The notes beneath the pieces were generated by a model. The model was not told the DNA's origin. It did no database searches and saw only the letters and a list, made by a program, of their open reading frames with translations. Source: Plectrocnemia conspersa (Eukaryota; Arthropoda; Insecta; Trichoptera; Polycentropodidae). Taken from it: a DNA stretch of 64,000 bases. This document shows positions 9,080 through 22,243 of the stretch, piece by piece. Made by a program: the position numbers and the translations under genes. The stretch spans positions 434,001 to 498,000 of the forward strand of contig VTFK01000053.1 in assembly GCA_009617715.1 (NCBI GenBank), given 5' to 3'. How positions within the stretch are numbered: position 1 is the first letter of the stretch; each line of letters begins with the position of its first letter.

Positions 9080-12000
9080 ATCTGGATGCAATTTTAATTT
9101 TAATAATTTCATTTTTGTTTTTGCAATAAACATAGAATTTTATTCCAAGTTGTTACAAAAATAGTATTACATTTTAGTTGCATAATAATATTATAAAATA
9201 TTCGAATTCAACACTGCATGACATGCAAAATTAAAGTTAATTTGACTTCAGGTAAGATACAAAGGTCCAGACAACCAAATAGCTTATTAAGTTTAAATGC
9301 AAATGTATAGTAATCACTGTATTTTACGCCCGTCCAAAATAAAGTAAAATAAAAAACTTTTAAGGAAAACACTTTCTTTATATTTTTTTTGAATATTGCG
9401 GTTGGAATTTCCAGTATATGTTTATCTCAACTTAAAGAGTTAACAATCTGTCAATTTTAAATAAATGCTTAAACAAAGTTGCCAACAGTGAAAAAATACA
9501 ACCGAGTTATTAATACAAATTTGGGCCATAACAATAAATTTTTGGGCCATAACAATACATTTAATTGTATTGGTTACAAATGTCATTCATTAAAAAAATG
9601 TTTGTCGTGCTAAGCAGTGATTATGCTGAATAACTATAATTAGGCGTCCATCGAACGACAAAAAGTACTTTTTTTTTTTTATATTTTTTTATGAGCTTCG
9701 TTATTGCGTCTCAATACATTTTCAGTGTAAACAATGCGCGTCACATATTTTTTTATATAAATATCTACAATACACATGCAAATAAATGCTAGTGTATAAA
9801 AAATATTTATTTTTATCAGGTGCTTTAAAAATAGCTTTAAATATTATCAATTTCTAAGTGCTTGGTTATTTTGTATATTTTGTGTATCATGAAAAAATCA
9901 ACTTTTATCCAATTTAAATAAAAATAAAGCAATGAAACTTAATTATGTCACTGGAATTGCAATGAGAAGGGGTCATTGTACTGCGTCATTATCCGGTAGC
10001 CGCGAGAGGTGCAATTTTGCTTCAATTTAATATCACATCTTCGTAACATACTGGGCTTTATAATATTTTATTTCTCATACTTATAAATTATAATTTATGT
10101 TGGAATATTTACTAAAATTTTATAAAAACTGCCAACTTTAAAAATAGTCAATTTGTTTGAAACGAATACATTAATCTGTATTTATAATTTTTATTTAATT
10201 CAAATCTTGCGTTAATTTTGGGACATCCTTTTTATTAGGCTGATACGATATTAATTGCCGCTTTTTAATAATAAGCGATTTATAATTATTAATATAAATA
10301 CATACACAAATTATGATATAACTCTTCAATAATTGTAAAAATTAATAAATAATTAAATTATACACAATCTACGCGCGTTTAAGCTCAACGCCTTAAATAA
10401 TATTGAAGATAATGAATTAGCGATATGATGGTAAAATCTTCATTCCGGCGCAAATAATGCTTTACAAACGGACTTTTATTGTTGACATGGTACCTGTTTG
10501 AGGCTCGGTAAAGTGGACCTATATTATTCTACTAATTTTAGAGTAAAACTGCTCTTGACAGAGCAAGTAGTTTTTAGGGGAAAATAGACTGTTACAATAT
10601 GTACAAAAACATCAGTTACGTAATAATGATTAATATTATAAGTTACCACCCAAATTAAATGTGACTGGTCAAATAAAGAGATTCCCATTTTCCAATGAAA
10701 TATAAAACGGAACACAAATCACTTTCCACTTTCATCGCGATTTCCGATTCGAGACTGTAATCATCACTTCACATTTGCCAATATAGTCAGTTATTGAACT
10801 TAAGTAAATGCAGTTGGCTCGCCATTAGGGCTTCGCCCTTGGCGGTTAGGCCTACCAGAAGCACATGCACTGCGCACTCTTAGAAACAGCAGCTCAGATG
10901 CTGCATGAACAGTAGCCGTGCCTCCCAGAGAGTTAGCGCTCCCCAGAATAGCCGCCTTTAGCCAAGAACGAGAAAGTTTCTACGAGCATAGCCATTAAAT
11001 GTTTTACTACAATATTAATTTAAATACAAATTGAATCATTAAGCAATCTGTAAAAGCCTTGAATTGCGTCGAAGTAAAGTTCACCAAAAAATACCAAATG
11101 CGTCAACATATACTAAAAATAACATTAGTAAATACATACTATAAATATTGAAAAAAAAGCAACAACTGACTCAATTTCTAAATATTCTAACCAGATAATT
11201 ATTAGAAGTGTGTATATATTATTCAATGAATGTTGTAAAATTAAAAATATTGAGCAATTAATTTGTTATAAAAAAATTATCCAAATGATCGAACCTTTTC
11301 GCGGTCACATTGCTATTTCTAATTCATAAATTAAAACTTAGAGCACCACACGAAAGATGGCACTACATATTTGCCATAATAGCTTATATTTTGGATTTTT
11401 TTTTAAAATTATAAGGGGTTTGAAATATACACAAATTACAAATGAATCTAGAAAACTATAAAATTATTAATTAAATTCCATATATAAATCGCATGTCATC
11501 AAAATGGTTAAGGACAAAGAGTGTTAACATTTAACCCTTTCGTTGCTATGGATGTCAGTTGACGTCAACATAAGATGTCCTTTCAGTGCTATGGACGTCT
11601 ACTGACGTCAACCGTTTTACGAGCGTTTTATGAGATTTAGGGAGGTCATATAGAAAAAAATAATTGAAGGAAATATATTTGTGTATTGTAAATAAAATAA
11701 GATGAATTGACAAGTGTTTGATTAGCTCTATAATACGTTTTGTAGGTTTTTCTTTCAATATTTTTACAGATTCTTCTATATTTTTAATTTTTATGTCTAA
11801 AATATCTTCATCAGATTAACATTTAAAATTTCGTAGGACTTTTTAATATATTATATCATTTTCTCATGAGGAAATGTCGGCTATAAAGACGAGAAAAAGA
11901 AAAAGCATGATGAATTCCGTTAAAAACACATTCAATACCTGTCTATATATTGTAGTTGTTTTCTATCAAAAAAATAAAGATATCATTGTATTTAACCACT

Positions 12001-12729
12001 TTTTCGATTATGTGTTTTGGTATAAGTTCTGTTATTTTTGACTCGTTCTAATAAAACATATACAGAATTGCATGATTTTAATTATTTTTGTATACGTATA
12101 TGAAAATTTATTACATTTTTATATTATTATTACAATTAAATACAAAAAATATAAAATAATGTTATTTTCTGTGAACACAGGGACTGGTTCTGTCATGTAA
12201 ATATTAAAATACTATCAGTATCATAATTTTATATTAATAATTTAAATGCATTCGTCTTATTGAACTGCAAAATTACATTAGTAATTATTTTTTATAAAAT
12301 TTAAAAACATTAAAAAATTATGTTATATAGTTATTCATTTTGATAAAGATTATTTTTCATAAAAAGGTTGAGTATTTCTTATAAATATATATGTACAATA
12401 TATGATCTAATGTAAAAAATGCCTAAATAGTTTTATAATTTTTTTTTTAACATTACACATCTAATCATAAAATATTTAAAATAAATTTATTAGAATAGTA
12501 AAGAGTCAAGAGTAGCTTTTGCATTAAACCTTACAATAGTTTTCCATGTAATTATAAACAGATCATGGCAATAAAAAATAAATAAACATTATACATATTT
12601 CTTCGTTATAAAGCTAATGTTAAGATATTTAATCTATAGTTTATTGTTAAAATCATAAATCAATACAGTTTTACTTTAAGAGTTGATAATTTGTTGGTTG
12701 TTTATATGAATTAAAAATGTTTAGTTTTG
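9080..12729. other. No supported gene; two anomalies
   Basis: Mostly AT-rich noncoding sequence. Two patches differ: a GC-rich island at 10801-10990 and a double TGACGTCA motif at 11531-11620. The part nearest 12729 is the 3' flank of the ABC transporter gene; a minus-strand AATAAA (complement at 12640-12645) lies about 85 bases past its stop. Confidence 0.4.
11531..11615 (+). repeat. Twin TGACGTCA repeats after TTAACCCTTT
   Basis: A GCTATGGAYGTC..TGACGTCAAC unit occurs twice about 43 bases apart, each with a perfect TGACGTCA octamer (11560-11567 and 11603-11610). It starts just after TTAACCCTTT. TTAA followed by CCC is how many piggyBac-like ends begin, but I found no matching right end. 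Each octamer is also the consensus CRE. Confidence 0.35.
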
Positions 12730-15700
12730 TCATGAAGAACGCCATATATGAAATCTCAAAGCTGCGTACAAAGAAATCTGCATAAATAACGCCCATGCAG
12801 CTAATAACGATATGTCTGTAGTAAAGTTTCCCTCTTTCATGTCCATTTCTTCCAAAAACTTTTTAGGCGACTTAAACTGACAAAATGGCACTGAACATTC
12901 CAAATCGGGCCTATCGTAATCGTACACGGCTAACATCAGAGCTTCAAACGCATAACCAAACTGAGAAATATGTGTTAAAAACTTCATATAATTGGGTACG
13001 TCGTTAAATCGTATGAAAAAGCCGGAGAATATCAACATTGGTATCGTCAATGCTGGCAGCAAGAACAATCCCATCTGAAATCAAATCAAAATGTATTTGA
13101 ATTACAGTAATTGCTGTTTATATAGACAGATAAAATACAAACCTGCATGCTGAATACCACACCGCTTACTAATCCGATCAATTGTGATAAAATTGTGAAC
13201 AATACACAGACGATTCCTACCATTGCGACTCGGAAATAATCGCACGGCTGACCAGATAATGTGTATGCTGTTACCATGAATACTAGAGGACAAATAATCT
13301 GAAATAATATTTTATTAATGAATTTTATATGCTGTATAATGTATCTTAGGTAAGCTATACTGGATCAAACCTGAAGAGGTAAGTCTGCAATCATTTTAGA
13401 GAAATAGTACGATGGAAGCGAGTACCAGTTATTGTAATGTTCTCTTTTAAACACAGCTGCTTCTAAGGGAACTATCAAAGAAAGATTCTTGTAATTCATA
13501 TAATACAATTCAAAAGTTTTGTTGGTTTTAAACTTGGCTAAGCTTATTTATTAACTATTTTAAAAATTACTTTTTGTTTTTCTGCATACAAATAAAAATA
13601 ATTTAATTTTAAATTTACTGTATAACTATATTTAACTTAATAAATCGCAGTCTATAAATATTTAGTTATTTATAATTAATAATTTTATTTGATACTCGAA
13701 GTTAATTTCTGCAATAGTGATTTTTGTATTTTTTTAAAACCTTTGAAATATCAACTTACATGTTAAAATTGTTGGCATTGAATTAGCAAAGTATATAAAC
13801 ATCAAGAAAAAGTATAGAAGAGAAGCATTGTTTGTAATTTTTGATGCTTCATTTCCAATTTTATAATATATTAAACCTAATATGAGTCCAACCAGCACAT
13901 GTGCCACTACACGCATTCTTGTGAGTTGCTGAAAAAAATGATTAAATAATTATCATGAATAAAACTACAAAAACAATAGTACTTTTATACTAACCATATC
14001 ACGGAAAGTACATAAAGTAGATCTTTTAAGCAAAATCCAAAATTGCTTCAATCTTGGTATAGCGTACAAATTAGGTTTAGGCTCACTAGACTCTTTTTCA
14101 GCTAGCTGGAATGTGTCATCTTGACAGGTTGCTGTTGAAGGTAAACTATCTACATAACAAAACATGTTAATATAAATTGTGGAAACATATTTAATATATA
14201 ATATTTACCATTTCTAGATGACATGTTATCGACAATGACTGCTAGCGAATTTGATACTCTTATCGAGTAATCCTTAGTTCTTGTAAGATATTCAAAATTA
14301 CCGTCCAATTGACGTGTGGCAACTTCTAAAGCTGAATAAAAGATTGTTAAATCGTTAAAGTAATATAAATGATTTACTGCATTAAAAAACTTATACCGAA
14401 ATCTGCTCTATTGTAATATTTCGGACACTCGTATCCCGCCAAATGGAATTCTGACAACATATCACTAACAGGTCCGCTGTATATATTTTTGCCATTTGCC
14501 ATCACCAAAATATCGTCAAACATATCAAACAATCGAGAAGACGGTTGATGTATAACGCAAATTATTGTACGGCCTCCTTGTGCTAATGTTTTCAAATACG
14601 ATACAACTTGACACGAAGAAATGCTATCTAACCCGCTGAAATGTCAATAATATTTAGTCTTATAATGTAGGTTTATAGTAAGAAATTATATAAATGTGAC
14701 TAAACATACCTTGTTGGTTCATCAAAGAACATAACAGGTGGATTTGTAACAAGCTCCATTCCGATTGACAGTCTTTTCCGTTCACCCCCTGATAAGTCAC
14801 AAACTCTTGTGTCCAAAGTCTTTTCTAATGCTAAAACTTCTACAATTTCAGATATCTGCAATGCAAAATAGTTATAACGTTTTTAAAGTAGAAACATACA
14901 AAACTGAATCTTCACTTTATAAATGCAAAAAAGCTTTTGATATGTGCTAAACAAATATTTTTACAGAAAAACTCATATACCTAACTAAACAAAATATATT
15001 TTCGTTATTTTAGCAGATATTTCAAAGACCCTACATACATCTCTATGTGGTTATGATTCAATCGATTTTAAGCTAACACTTTCTAATTTAGTTTAACAAA
15101 TGGTAATTTACATTCGATAAGAACACGGTCTATAAAGCGTATCTTTCTAAAAAGGGTTCATGCTGCTGTTCACTTATTGTATGTTTGGCATATTTGCAAG
15201 ACAAGAAATTATTAAATGTATACAATCTTCATTTTTAGAAATATAAAGGAAAATCACCAGATTGTACTATATTAGTCAAGTAGTTTGGTAAGAAAAGTAG
15301 GTTAAATTATGAATATAAAATACTATAAAACCAGGATACTAAGAAAATAGATTAAGTATGTGTTCTGATGTATTTGAAACATGACCAACATAAATGTTAT
15401 GGCTAACGGCCAGAGTTGTCGTCCGATAGTCATAGCGTCTGGTCGTGGAGTTGCAATATCGCTCAAACGTATTTATTATAAACCATCTGGCGGCAGTTGT
15501 GTAAATAAACGTGTTTTACGGTATATGTTAAATATATATGCATTGGTCATTCGAAGCCCCCTTTTAGACAGCCTCTCCAAGAGGGTCATGGCCAAAAGTA
15601 AAAAAAAAAAGATCGCCAACTTCTCCTGAAGGAGAGAAGTTAAAACAGTATGTTTGCAGAGAACTATAGATATGTAATCTTAGGGTAGAGAACTGAAATT

Positions 15701-17959
15701 GTACAAAGAAGCGTTGAAAGGCAGCTTTTCAGATGAACCGATATAATATGAAAAGCAAGATGAGGAAGAGTAAAACAGAAAATTAGTTCAAATTAGAAAG
15801 GCTTTTGTTCAATTGTAGTGATTTTCAAGTCAAATTAGTCACTAATACGTGGAAATTAAAAAACAGGGATGTCATTTCAGCTTTTTCCAGGTGGAGGGGG
15901 GGGGCAAAAGTTGCCCAGTTAGTGGTTGTTTTTTTATATTTTCATTTCATTAATATTTATAGTATTTAATTGAATAACATGCATTTTTCTGGGTAAATTC
16001 AAGGGGAGAGAATGCCCCCACCTGTTCCCCCCCCCAAAAAATGACATCCATGTTAGTTATTATATATATTTTTTCAGTTGCTAAAATATATTTTATCTCA
16101 TTGTGGATTATGTACTATTTATGTAGCTTTAAACTTTGAACTCAACTGACTTCAACAAATAAATAGAGCAAATACTTAAGAATTCAACAAAAGCGCTTCG
16201 CGACTGCTGCACTCCGTTCCAGTTCACTGGCAAGTGACGTCAGTGTTTAAAGCTGTATTTAATTACTATTTCCACAACAGTTTACAATGACACACTATTG
16301 TGCCAAGAGATGTAATGCGTTCAAACAAGGAAAAAGCACAAATATTTCAGAAAACAGTTGAAAGAGTTGAAATTTGCGACGTTAAATCCACTTTACCATC
16401 ATTATTAATTTGAGTGCCACTCAACTTTTTCAGGTGTTAATCAAAGTGTGTAAAAAATATTTTTCATATCTTAGTTTTTACTTATAGCAAAAATCTACCT
16501 GTTTTTTTAATATGGATATCTGAATAAATTATATGAATAATTTATTAGATATAAATTATTCATATAATTTAAAATTATATGAATAATTTATACCTTCAAT
16601 GATTTTTTACTAACATAATCTCGGTATGAATCTTATGTACCCTTTTTTGTATATTTTTTGATTATAGTGTGCTGCGTGTGAAAAATCTAATAAACGCTGA
16701 TACAATATCATACATGACACGTAGAAACAATATCAGATATGTTCATATTTTATTATTTAATCACTATGTAACATGTATAAATGTGTATCAAATAAGCATC
16801 ATTAAAATCAAATTTACATTTTCCTAAAAAAGTTTCCTATTAGTAGATAAATTAAACCCAGACAAATAAAAACAACAAAGCAAAAGTCAGTATTAAGGCA
16901 AGTTGTTTGTTAATAAATGGAGTTTGATTGTTATTATAAATCCACTGGTATTTATATGGACTGTTTTCAGCAAAGTAGATATAACAATTCAGTAGTCGTT
17001 TCATTATACGATATGAGTATATGTTTATTTACATATGCTATTAGATATTGCTATCTGGCAAAATCTGTAAATTGTAACAACAATTTTTAATAAGCCATGA
17101 TTATAACTTTAGCTAGCCGAGAGAAAAGTACAGAATGCGATATTTGTGCTAAGGTCAGCAATAGTATTTGACTTTTCTATGTTAACAATAAAATTATAAA
17201 CAGAGATGAATTTTATATTATGATCCATGACTTGTTCTGCTATTATTATTTCATAAACATTAGATATGATTCTGGTTATTGTTTGTAAAAATAGCAAAAG
17301 CAAACTTTAGACTAAATATTTTGTTTAGCACAATTCAGTAATCAATTGTATTAAAAAGAAAACATAAACCATCTCTTACTCACAATTCTACTTTTATGGG
17401 CTTTACTCAGTTTTGTTGGTAATTTAAGTTCTGCTGCAATGTGCAAAGCTTCATTTGTAGTCAGAAGAGGTAGCATTGATGTATCCTGCTCTACGAACGC
17501 CGAATGCCATCTAAAATTCTCTAGGTTTCGCTCTACTTGATTTATAAGAATTGATCCAGTGACGCCTTGGGTTCTAAAATAATATTGAAATAAATATGTA
17601 AATAAAAAATTATCACCACATTCCATCAAACATTTAATATACATACTTATGTCCAGCTAAAATGTTGAGTAAAGAAGTTTTACCGGCGCCAGATGGGCCC
17701 AGTATACCCGACAATCTCCCATAATTAAAATAACCAGATACATTTTCTAAGATAATTTTTTCTCTCTTTTCTGAAAGTGTGAACATAAAAGCATTAGATT
17801 CCAATAAATCGATTCAATAACATAAATATAATATTTGTATTTAATACAATTACTTTTTTTGCAGGTCACCTTATATGTGATGTCGTTAAATGTAATGTTC
17901 AATGGAGTTTTGTTGTAATTTCTCAAATGGACATTTCTAAGCTGCTCCTGTTCGTCCAT
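12730..17959 (-). CDS. ABC transporter, subfamily G half-transporter
   Basis: Eleven exons with matching phases: 17959-17854, 17770-17647, 17573-17384, 14855-14710, 14635-14397, 14331-14209, 14149-13995, 13928-13760, 13471-13371, 13298-13143 and 13074-12730. Together they give a complete 617-residue protein, the usual size for white/ABCG half-transporters, which dimerise in a membrane and export lipids, sterols or pigment precursors. Order: nucleotide-binding domain first, then six membrane helices. Walker A is GPSGAGKTS (residues 59-67), the signature [10 protein letters not shown] (161-170), Walker B VMFFDEPT leading into SGLDS (181-193), and the switch histidine VIHQPSS (H218). Helices lie at about 366-386, 395-416, 450-467, 475-497, 504-526 and 590-612. 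The sequence around [13 protein letters not shown] resembles the ABCG1/ABCG4 group more than white, scarlet or brown. All catalytic residues are intact. The substrate is unknown. Confidence 0.95.
15867..16049. mobile_element. Short repeat copy B, TIR-bounded
   Basis: This 183-base copy is bounded by GGATGTCATTT and AAATGACATCC, a perfect 11-base inverted repeat. The interior has G-rich and C-rich runs near the ends and a CATTTCATTAATATTTATAG module also seen at about 36360 and 57280. It looks like a short non-autonomous DNA element. No clear target duplication was found. Confidence 0.6.
16287..16350 (+). pseudogene. Possible THAP-finger fragment
   Basis: An ATG at 16287 opens the frame [20 protein letters not shown]. 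It has the CxxxC spacing and the short basic loop of a THAP zinc finger start, then ends in stops within about 30 codons. THAP fingers occur in P-element transposases and in host proteins. A GC-richer stretch just upstream (about 16190-16255) could be a transposon end. The fragment is short, so this is tentative. Confidence 0.3.
16525..16592. repeat. Alternating AT-rich palindrome
   Basis: A unit of about 21 bases, AAATTATATGAATAATTTAT, appears forward (525-545 region), inverted (551-571) and forward again (572-592). The first two form a perfect hairpin with a short loop. Confidence 0.8.
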
Positions 17960-20221
17960 TTTATTCGTTTATGATCAGTCTTATCGCAATCTTTGAAGAA
18001 TCTATAATCGAAATAAAAGTTTAGTTCACTTTCTTTTTAACATGTTATCCGATGTATTGTTTTTTTAACGAATAATAAATTTATATTGCTATTTAAGTAT
18101 AAAATTTTTGTACTGTTTTATAAACTACTATATTTGCTTCTTACATAATAGTGTTACTCGGAGCAATCAAAACGTTGAACTGATAACTTTCACTAATGTA
18201 ACATGGACCTCATACTCCCACTCCAAAAAGTATTATTGTTAGTTATCATGATTTTTGGTACAAATGTGCATTTTTAATGATTTTAACATAAACAATAACA
18301 TCAGTAATATATGTAGATATATGTATATTAAAATGCAATTTTGCAAATGATGATTTGATTAAAATTATTTGAATTCTATGGTTTATTACTATAATTATCA
18401 TTGAAGATAATAAAGAAAACCTTTTAATATGAAAAATAATTTTATTGTATTATATGATTATGTATATATATATATATAATAATACATAATCATTGACCTA
18501 AATCGTCAGATATAACACACAGTTCATGATGCATTATATGATACTTCAATCATAAATCATGACTTCATATTATAGTTTTATGAAAGGATATTTTTTATTA
18601 AAAATAATTAATTCATTTGCGTCTCAGCATTTGTGATTCACACTGTAAAAAATAAGATAGCCTTGACGAATTGATTATTAACTAGTATCTTACTAGTTAA
18701 AAAAAAACTACTTAAAGTATATATTATACAAGCAGTATAAATAAACCAAAATATGTTATATATATTATTCCTAAAAATATAATTTAGCTTAACAAATAAT
18801 TCAATTTAAAAAAAAGTATTAATTTAATTTTAATGTATTGATGATCTGCTTGAATATTGTTGTATAATATTTTAATCAGATATATCTATATGTATACTTG
18901 TAGTTTTACTATAAATAACTAGTAAACCTATTTTTACATATTTACAGACAAATATTGATTAAAATGTAAATATAGCCATGTTTAAAACCACTATTAAAAT
19001 ATTTATTATTTGACTCCTAACTAACTTCATGCGTTATATCTTTGTATTTATTATAGCAATAAATATAATAAAAATATTAATATATTAAACATAATTGTAT
19101 GTAATGTATATAAATTTCATATATTAAATAATATTCAAATCTAATCTAAATAAAGATTAATCTTTTGATATATTTCAATAGATGTTTTTATAACAATGTA
19201 TTTTATGTATATATTACACACATATATCTTTATTTACAATTTTAAATTCGCATAAAAAAGATTGTATAGATATAATCTGGTAAGAATTTTTTGAGAATAT
19301 CTATTTTTATCATTCGATTTTTAATCAGTTAATCCATAACAACAAGTTATGAATAAGTAGCCATTTCATCGCTCCTTTGCTAATTCGGCGTATCTATTGT
19401 ATGATATAAGACAATGATCTAAATCTAAACATTTAATTTGAACACTTCTTAATATAAAATACAGATATTGTTTAAATAAAAATTCATATAATAATTTAAC
19501 ATACTTTTTATATAGTATACAAATTTTACGATTATTGTTTACGTTACTAAATATATTTTGTAAGCACAGAAACAAAGAATAAGTAAACAGCTGCGCAATT
19601 TTTTTTAAGATTATGAATTTACCTCTTATCGATAAGAAGATTTGTAGACATTGAGCTGTGTGTGGTTTTGGAAAGTAAATTACAAACATGAATTTTTAAC
19701 ATAAGATATCGAATTGCTATCTGAATGTAGAACGAGTTTTGAATGTATTTATACATAGTGATACTACAAACTTTTTTTAAATTTGCGCGCCAATATATCT
19801 TTACTATGGCTTTGTGAGATCTGTCAAAGACACTGAAAATATGTTTTGATAAGTTAGGTGTAATGAACTTATGTTTTTTTTTGTAAATTTTATTTAAGCG
19901 TCGTTGATTTTGTTTGAAAAAAATGCTTAGCGCGTAGATTTGTTTGCACTAATATAGTGGAATGAAGTTTTGCGCGCTTCTACTTTACTTTAAACACTCA
20001 TCATTATGAATCAGAATAAAAACGCTCCAAAATAATGAATTTTTGAGAGCAATGACCAAAATAAATTGAGAGCCTCTCTGAGATTTTCATACAAATAAAT
20101 ATTTCATCTATATAATTGTGTTTATATTCTGTCTCATTTAAAAAATAAAATTTATGTAATAGTACAGTATCGAAATTATTATATGGCAAGCTCTAATCAA
20201 ATAAATATCCATAAGTATTTT

Positions 20222-20262
20222 TTTTTAATCTGACAAATTTCAGTTTGTCAGATTTAAAAAAT
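20222..20262. repeat. Short inverted repeat
   Basis: AATCTGACAAA and TTTGTCAGATT flank a 6-base loop, extended by T and A runs on either side. It has the shape of a small hairpin with no other context. Confidence 0.6.
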
Positions 20263-22175
20263 TAAAAAACATAGTCACAGGAAAAGTTTAAATTAATCTG
20301 AGGCAAATAATAAAAACCAAAAGCCAGCGTTTGGTTTAATGCAACTACTGGTTTTATCTAAATGTTTTAAATAATCAGACAAACGTCAAACTAAAACCTA
20401 ATCAAAATTTATTTTAAAAATTATAATTTCTAAAAAATATATAATTGAGGGGGTCCATTAAATGCCCTCCAGGAAACAAAGATTTGCCAACATTGCTTAT
20501 AATAGCTATATTTTCCGTATGCATTGATGTATGTATACTTCGAAAGATTGTATGAGTTTTTTATGAATATGTTTTATATTCGATACAAAAATTTGTTCAG
20601 AATATGTAATCTAACCATTTAATTGAAAAAAACCATAAAACAGATCCATTAAAAATTACTAATTTTTAACAAGTGGTCATTTTTTAAAACTACTGACCTA
20701 ATAAATACAGGCCATTATACTATATTTATTTATTTTTAAATCATATATATAATGTAAATAGCGATACGTATAATTTCCGTCTATTTACAGTAAATTAAAT
20801 GTAAGCATTTCACAATTTATGATGAAATACAATGATAATTCGCGATAACATAATAAACACTGGATACAACAAAAACAAAAAAGCATTTATTCACTTGGGT
20901 GCCATTTATACTCAAGTATCATACACATAAATTTATTTTTTAAATAAATGTGGCTGATTTTGTTTTGCATATTGGTTGGATTTGGCTACGTTTGTTTGAA
21001 GAAAATATTTAGCTTTGAACTCTAATGGCTTAAGTTGATTCTATTTAGACAAGAATATAAAATGTTTTTACCATATATGTACACATGTAGTTGAACTTGT
21101 AATGTTACATTACTAAAATATCACATAAGTTTGTCACCACAATATTCACATACTTTTAAGATAAAGAGGTATTTTAACACCAAAACTAAAATAAATGTAT
21201 CATTACGATCCTCATTTACAACAATGTAATGACGTAAGTATTTAAAACGACCACAGCTTTCACTAACACATCAACACTTATATTAGATAAAACTAATGGC
21301 ACACACTTCTTTTATAATGCATTTATTAAAATATGTAAAATTGAGGAATGATCCATTTTATTAATGTTATTAGTTAATTGAGGCGAGTTAAAATAACTTA
21401 AGAGAGAAATGGTTATGTTTATAAATAAAAAATACGCGTAAACCTTTCGTTGATTATCAAATCACAAACGCTATTTTTGCACATAGAAACAATAGATTTT
21501 TATCGTGTAAACTTAAACGGGAATGAACTATAAACGAGTCAAGATTTTGAGCGAACGCGAGCTTCTCCGTCTGCGTCCAGCGCCATACTGACCTTTATTT
21601 ATCAATTGTTGATATTGTTCACCTCTATACCAATTTATCTAGTAAGCAACGAAGATGGACATCAGACTATAGATAAACTTGTAGGATTGTTGCATCCGCT
21701 CTAGGCTGGAAGGGGTGTGATGAGCAGCATTCCTAAAAGTTGTTTCGTCTCAGAGCTGGTTTATAAGCGTGGTATGTTTAAAGGATGGTATAATACTTAG
21801 TTCAAGGTGTTCTGAGGCCAAAACATGTAAGAGTAGTTGAAGCCCAAAACTATTCAAAAATAATAACTCAAGTATAGTATCCGTTTAGATTCCAAAACGA
21901 TTACATTTAATATTATTAAAGAATACCACAAATCTTATTTCTAACCCGACATTTTTAAACTTGCTGTATCATCTGGACAAAAAATTATATTTTTCTTGTG
22001 CGGTTATATAAGCTATACATATGTATATATAAATAATAAAAAAAACCGCAAAAACGTGTTATAAATGCCAATGTATTGCAACGTATGGCAAATTTAACAT
22101 GTGTTATTTAATAATATCTACAATGTTATGTATGTATGTGTGGTTTGCAACCATCACTATATGTTTTTTTTCAAA

Positions 22176-22243
22176 GAAACTTTAATCATAATAGAATAAA
22201 TTAGAATTTATATTTTAATTTATTTTATTACGATTAAAGTTTC
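22176..22243. repeat. 28-base-arm hairpin
   Basis: GAAACTTTAATCATAATAG and its partner CGATTAAAGTTTC end two 28-base arms that are complementary at 26 of 28 positions around a 12-base AT loop. One mismatch would be G-U in RNA. The source is unknown. Confidence 0.7.

Larger units (their letters stand above)
14856..17383 (-). other. Long intron 3 of the ABCG gene
   Basis: This 2.5 kb intron separates the Walker A half from the signature half of the nucleotide-binding domain. It contains a dispersed repeat copy (15867-16049), a possible THAP-finger fragment (16287-16350) and an AT-rich alternating palindrome (16525-16592). A plus-strand 82-codon frame at 15381-15629 is unrecognised and probably chance. 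Confidence 0.8.

Noticed and set aside
15381..15629. 82-codon plus-strand frame in the ABCG intron
   Set aside because: Unrecognised, antisense to the host gene and ending in a lysine run from an A tract; most likely chance.
18463..18478. TA-repeat hairpin as a functional element
   Set aside because: Simple TA microsatellites are expected in AT-rich insect DNA, and nothing else marks the site.
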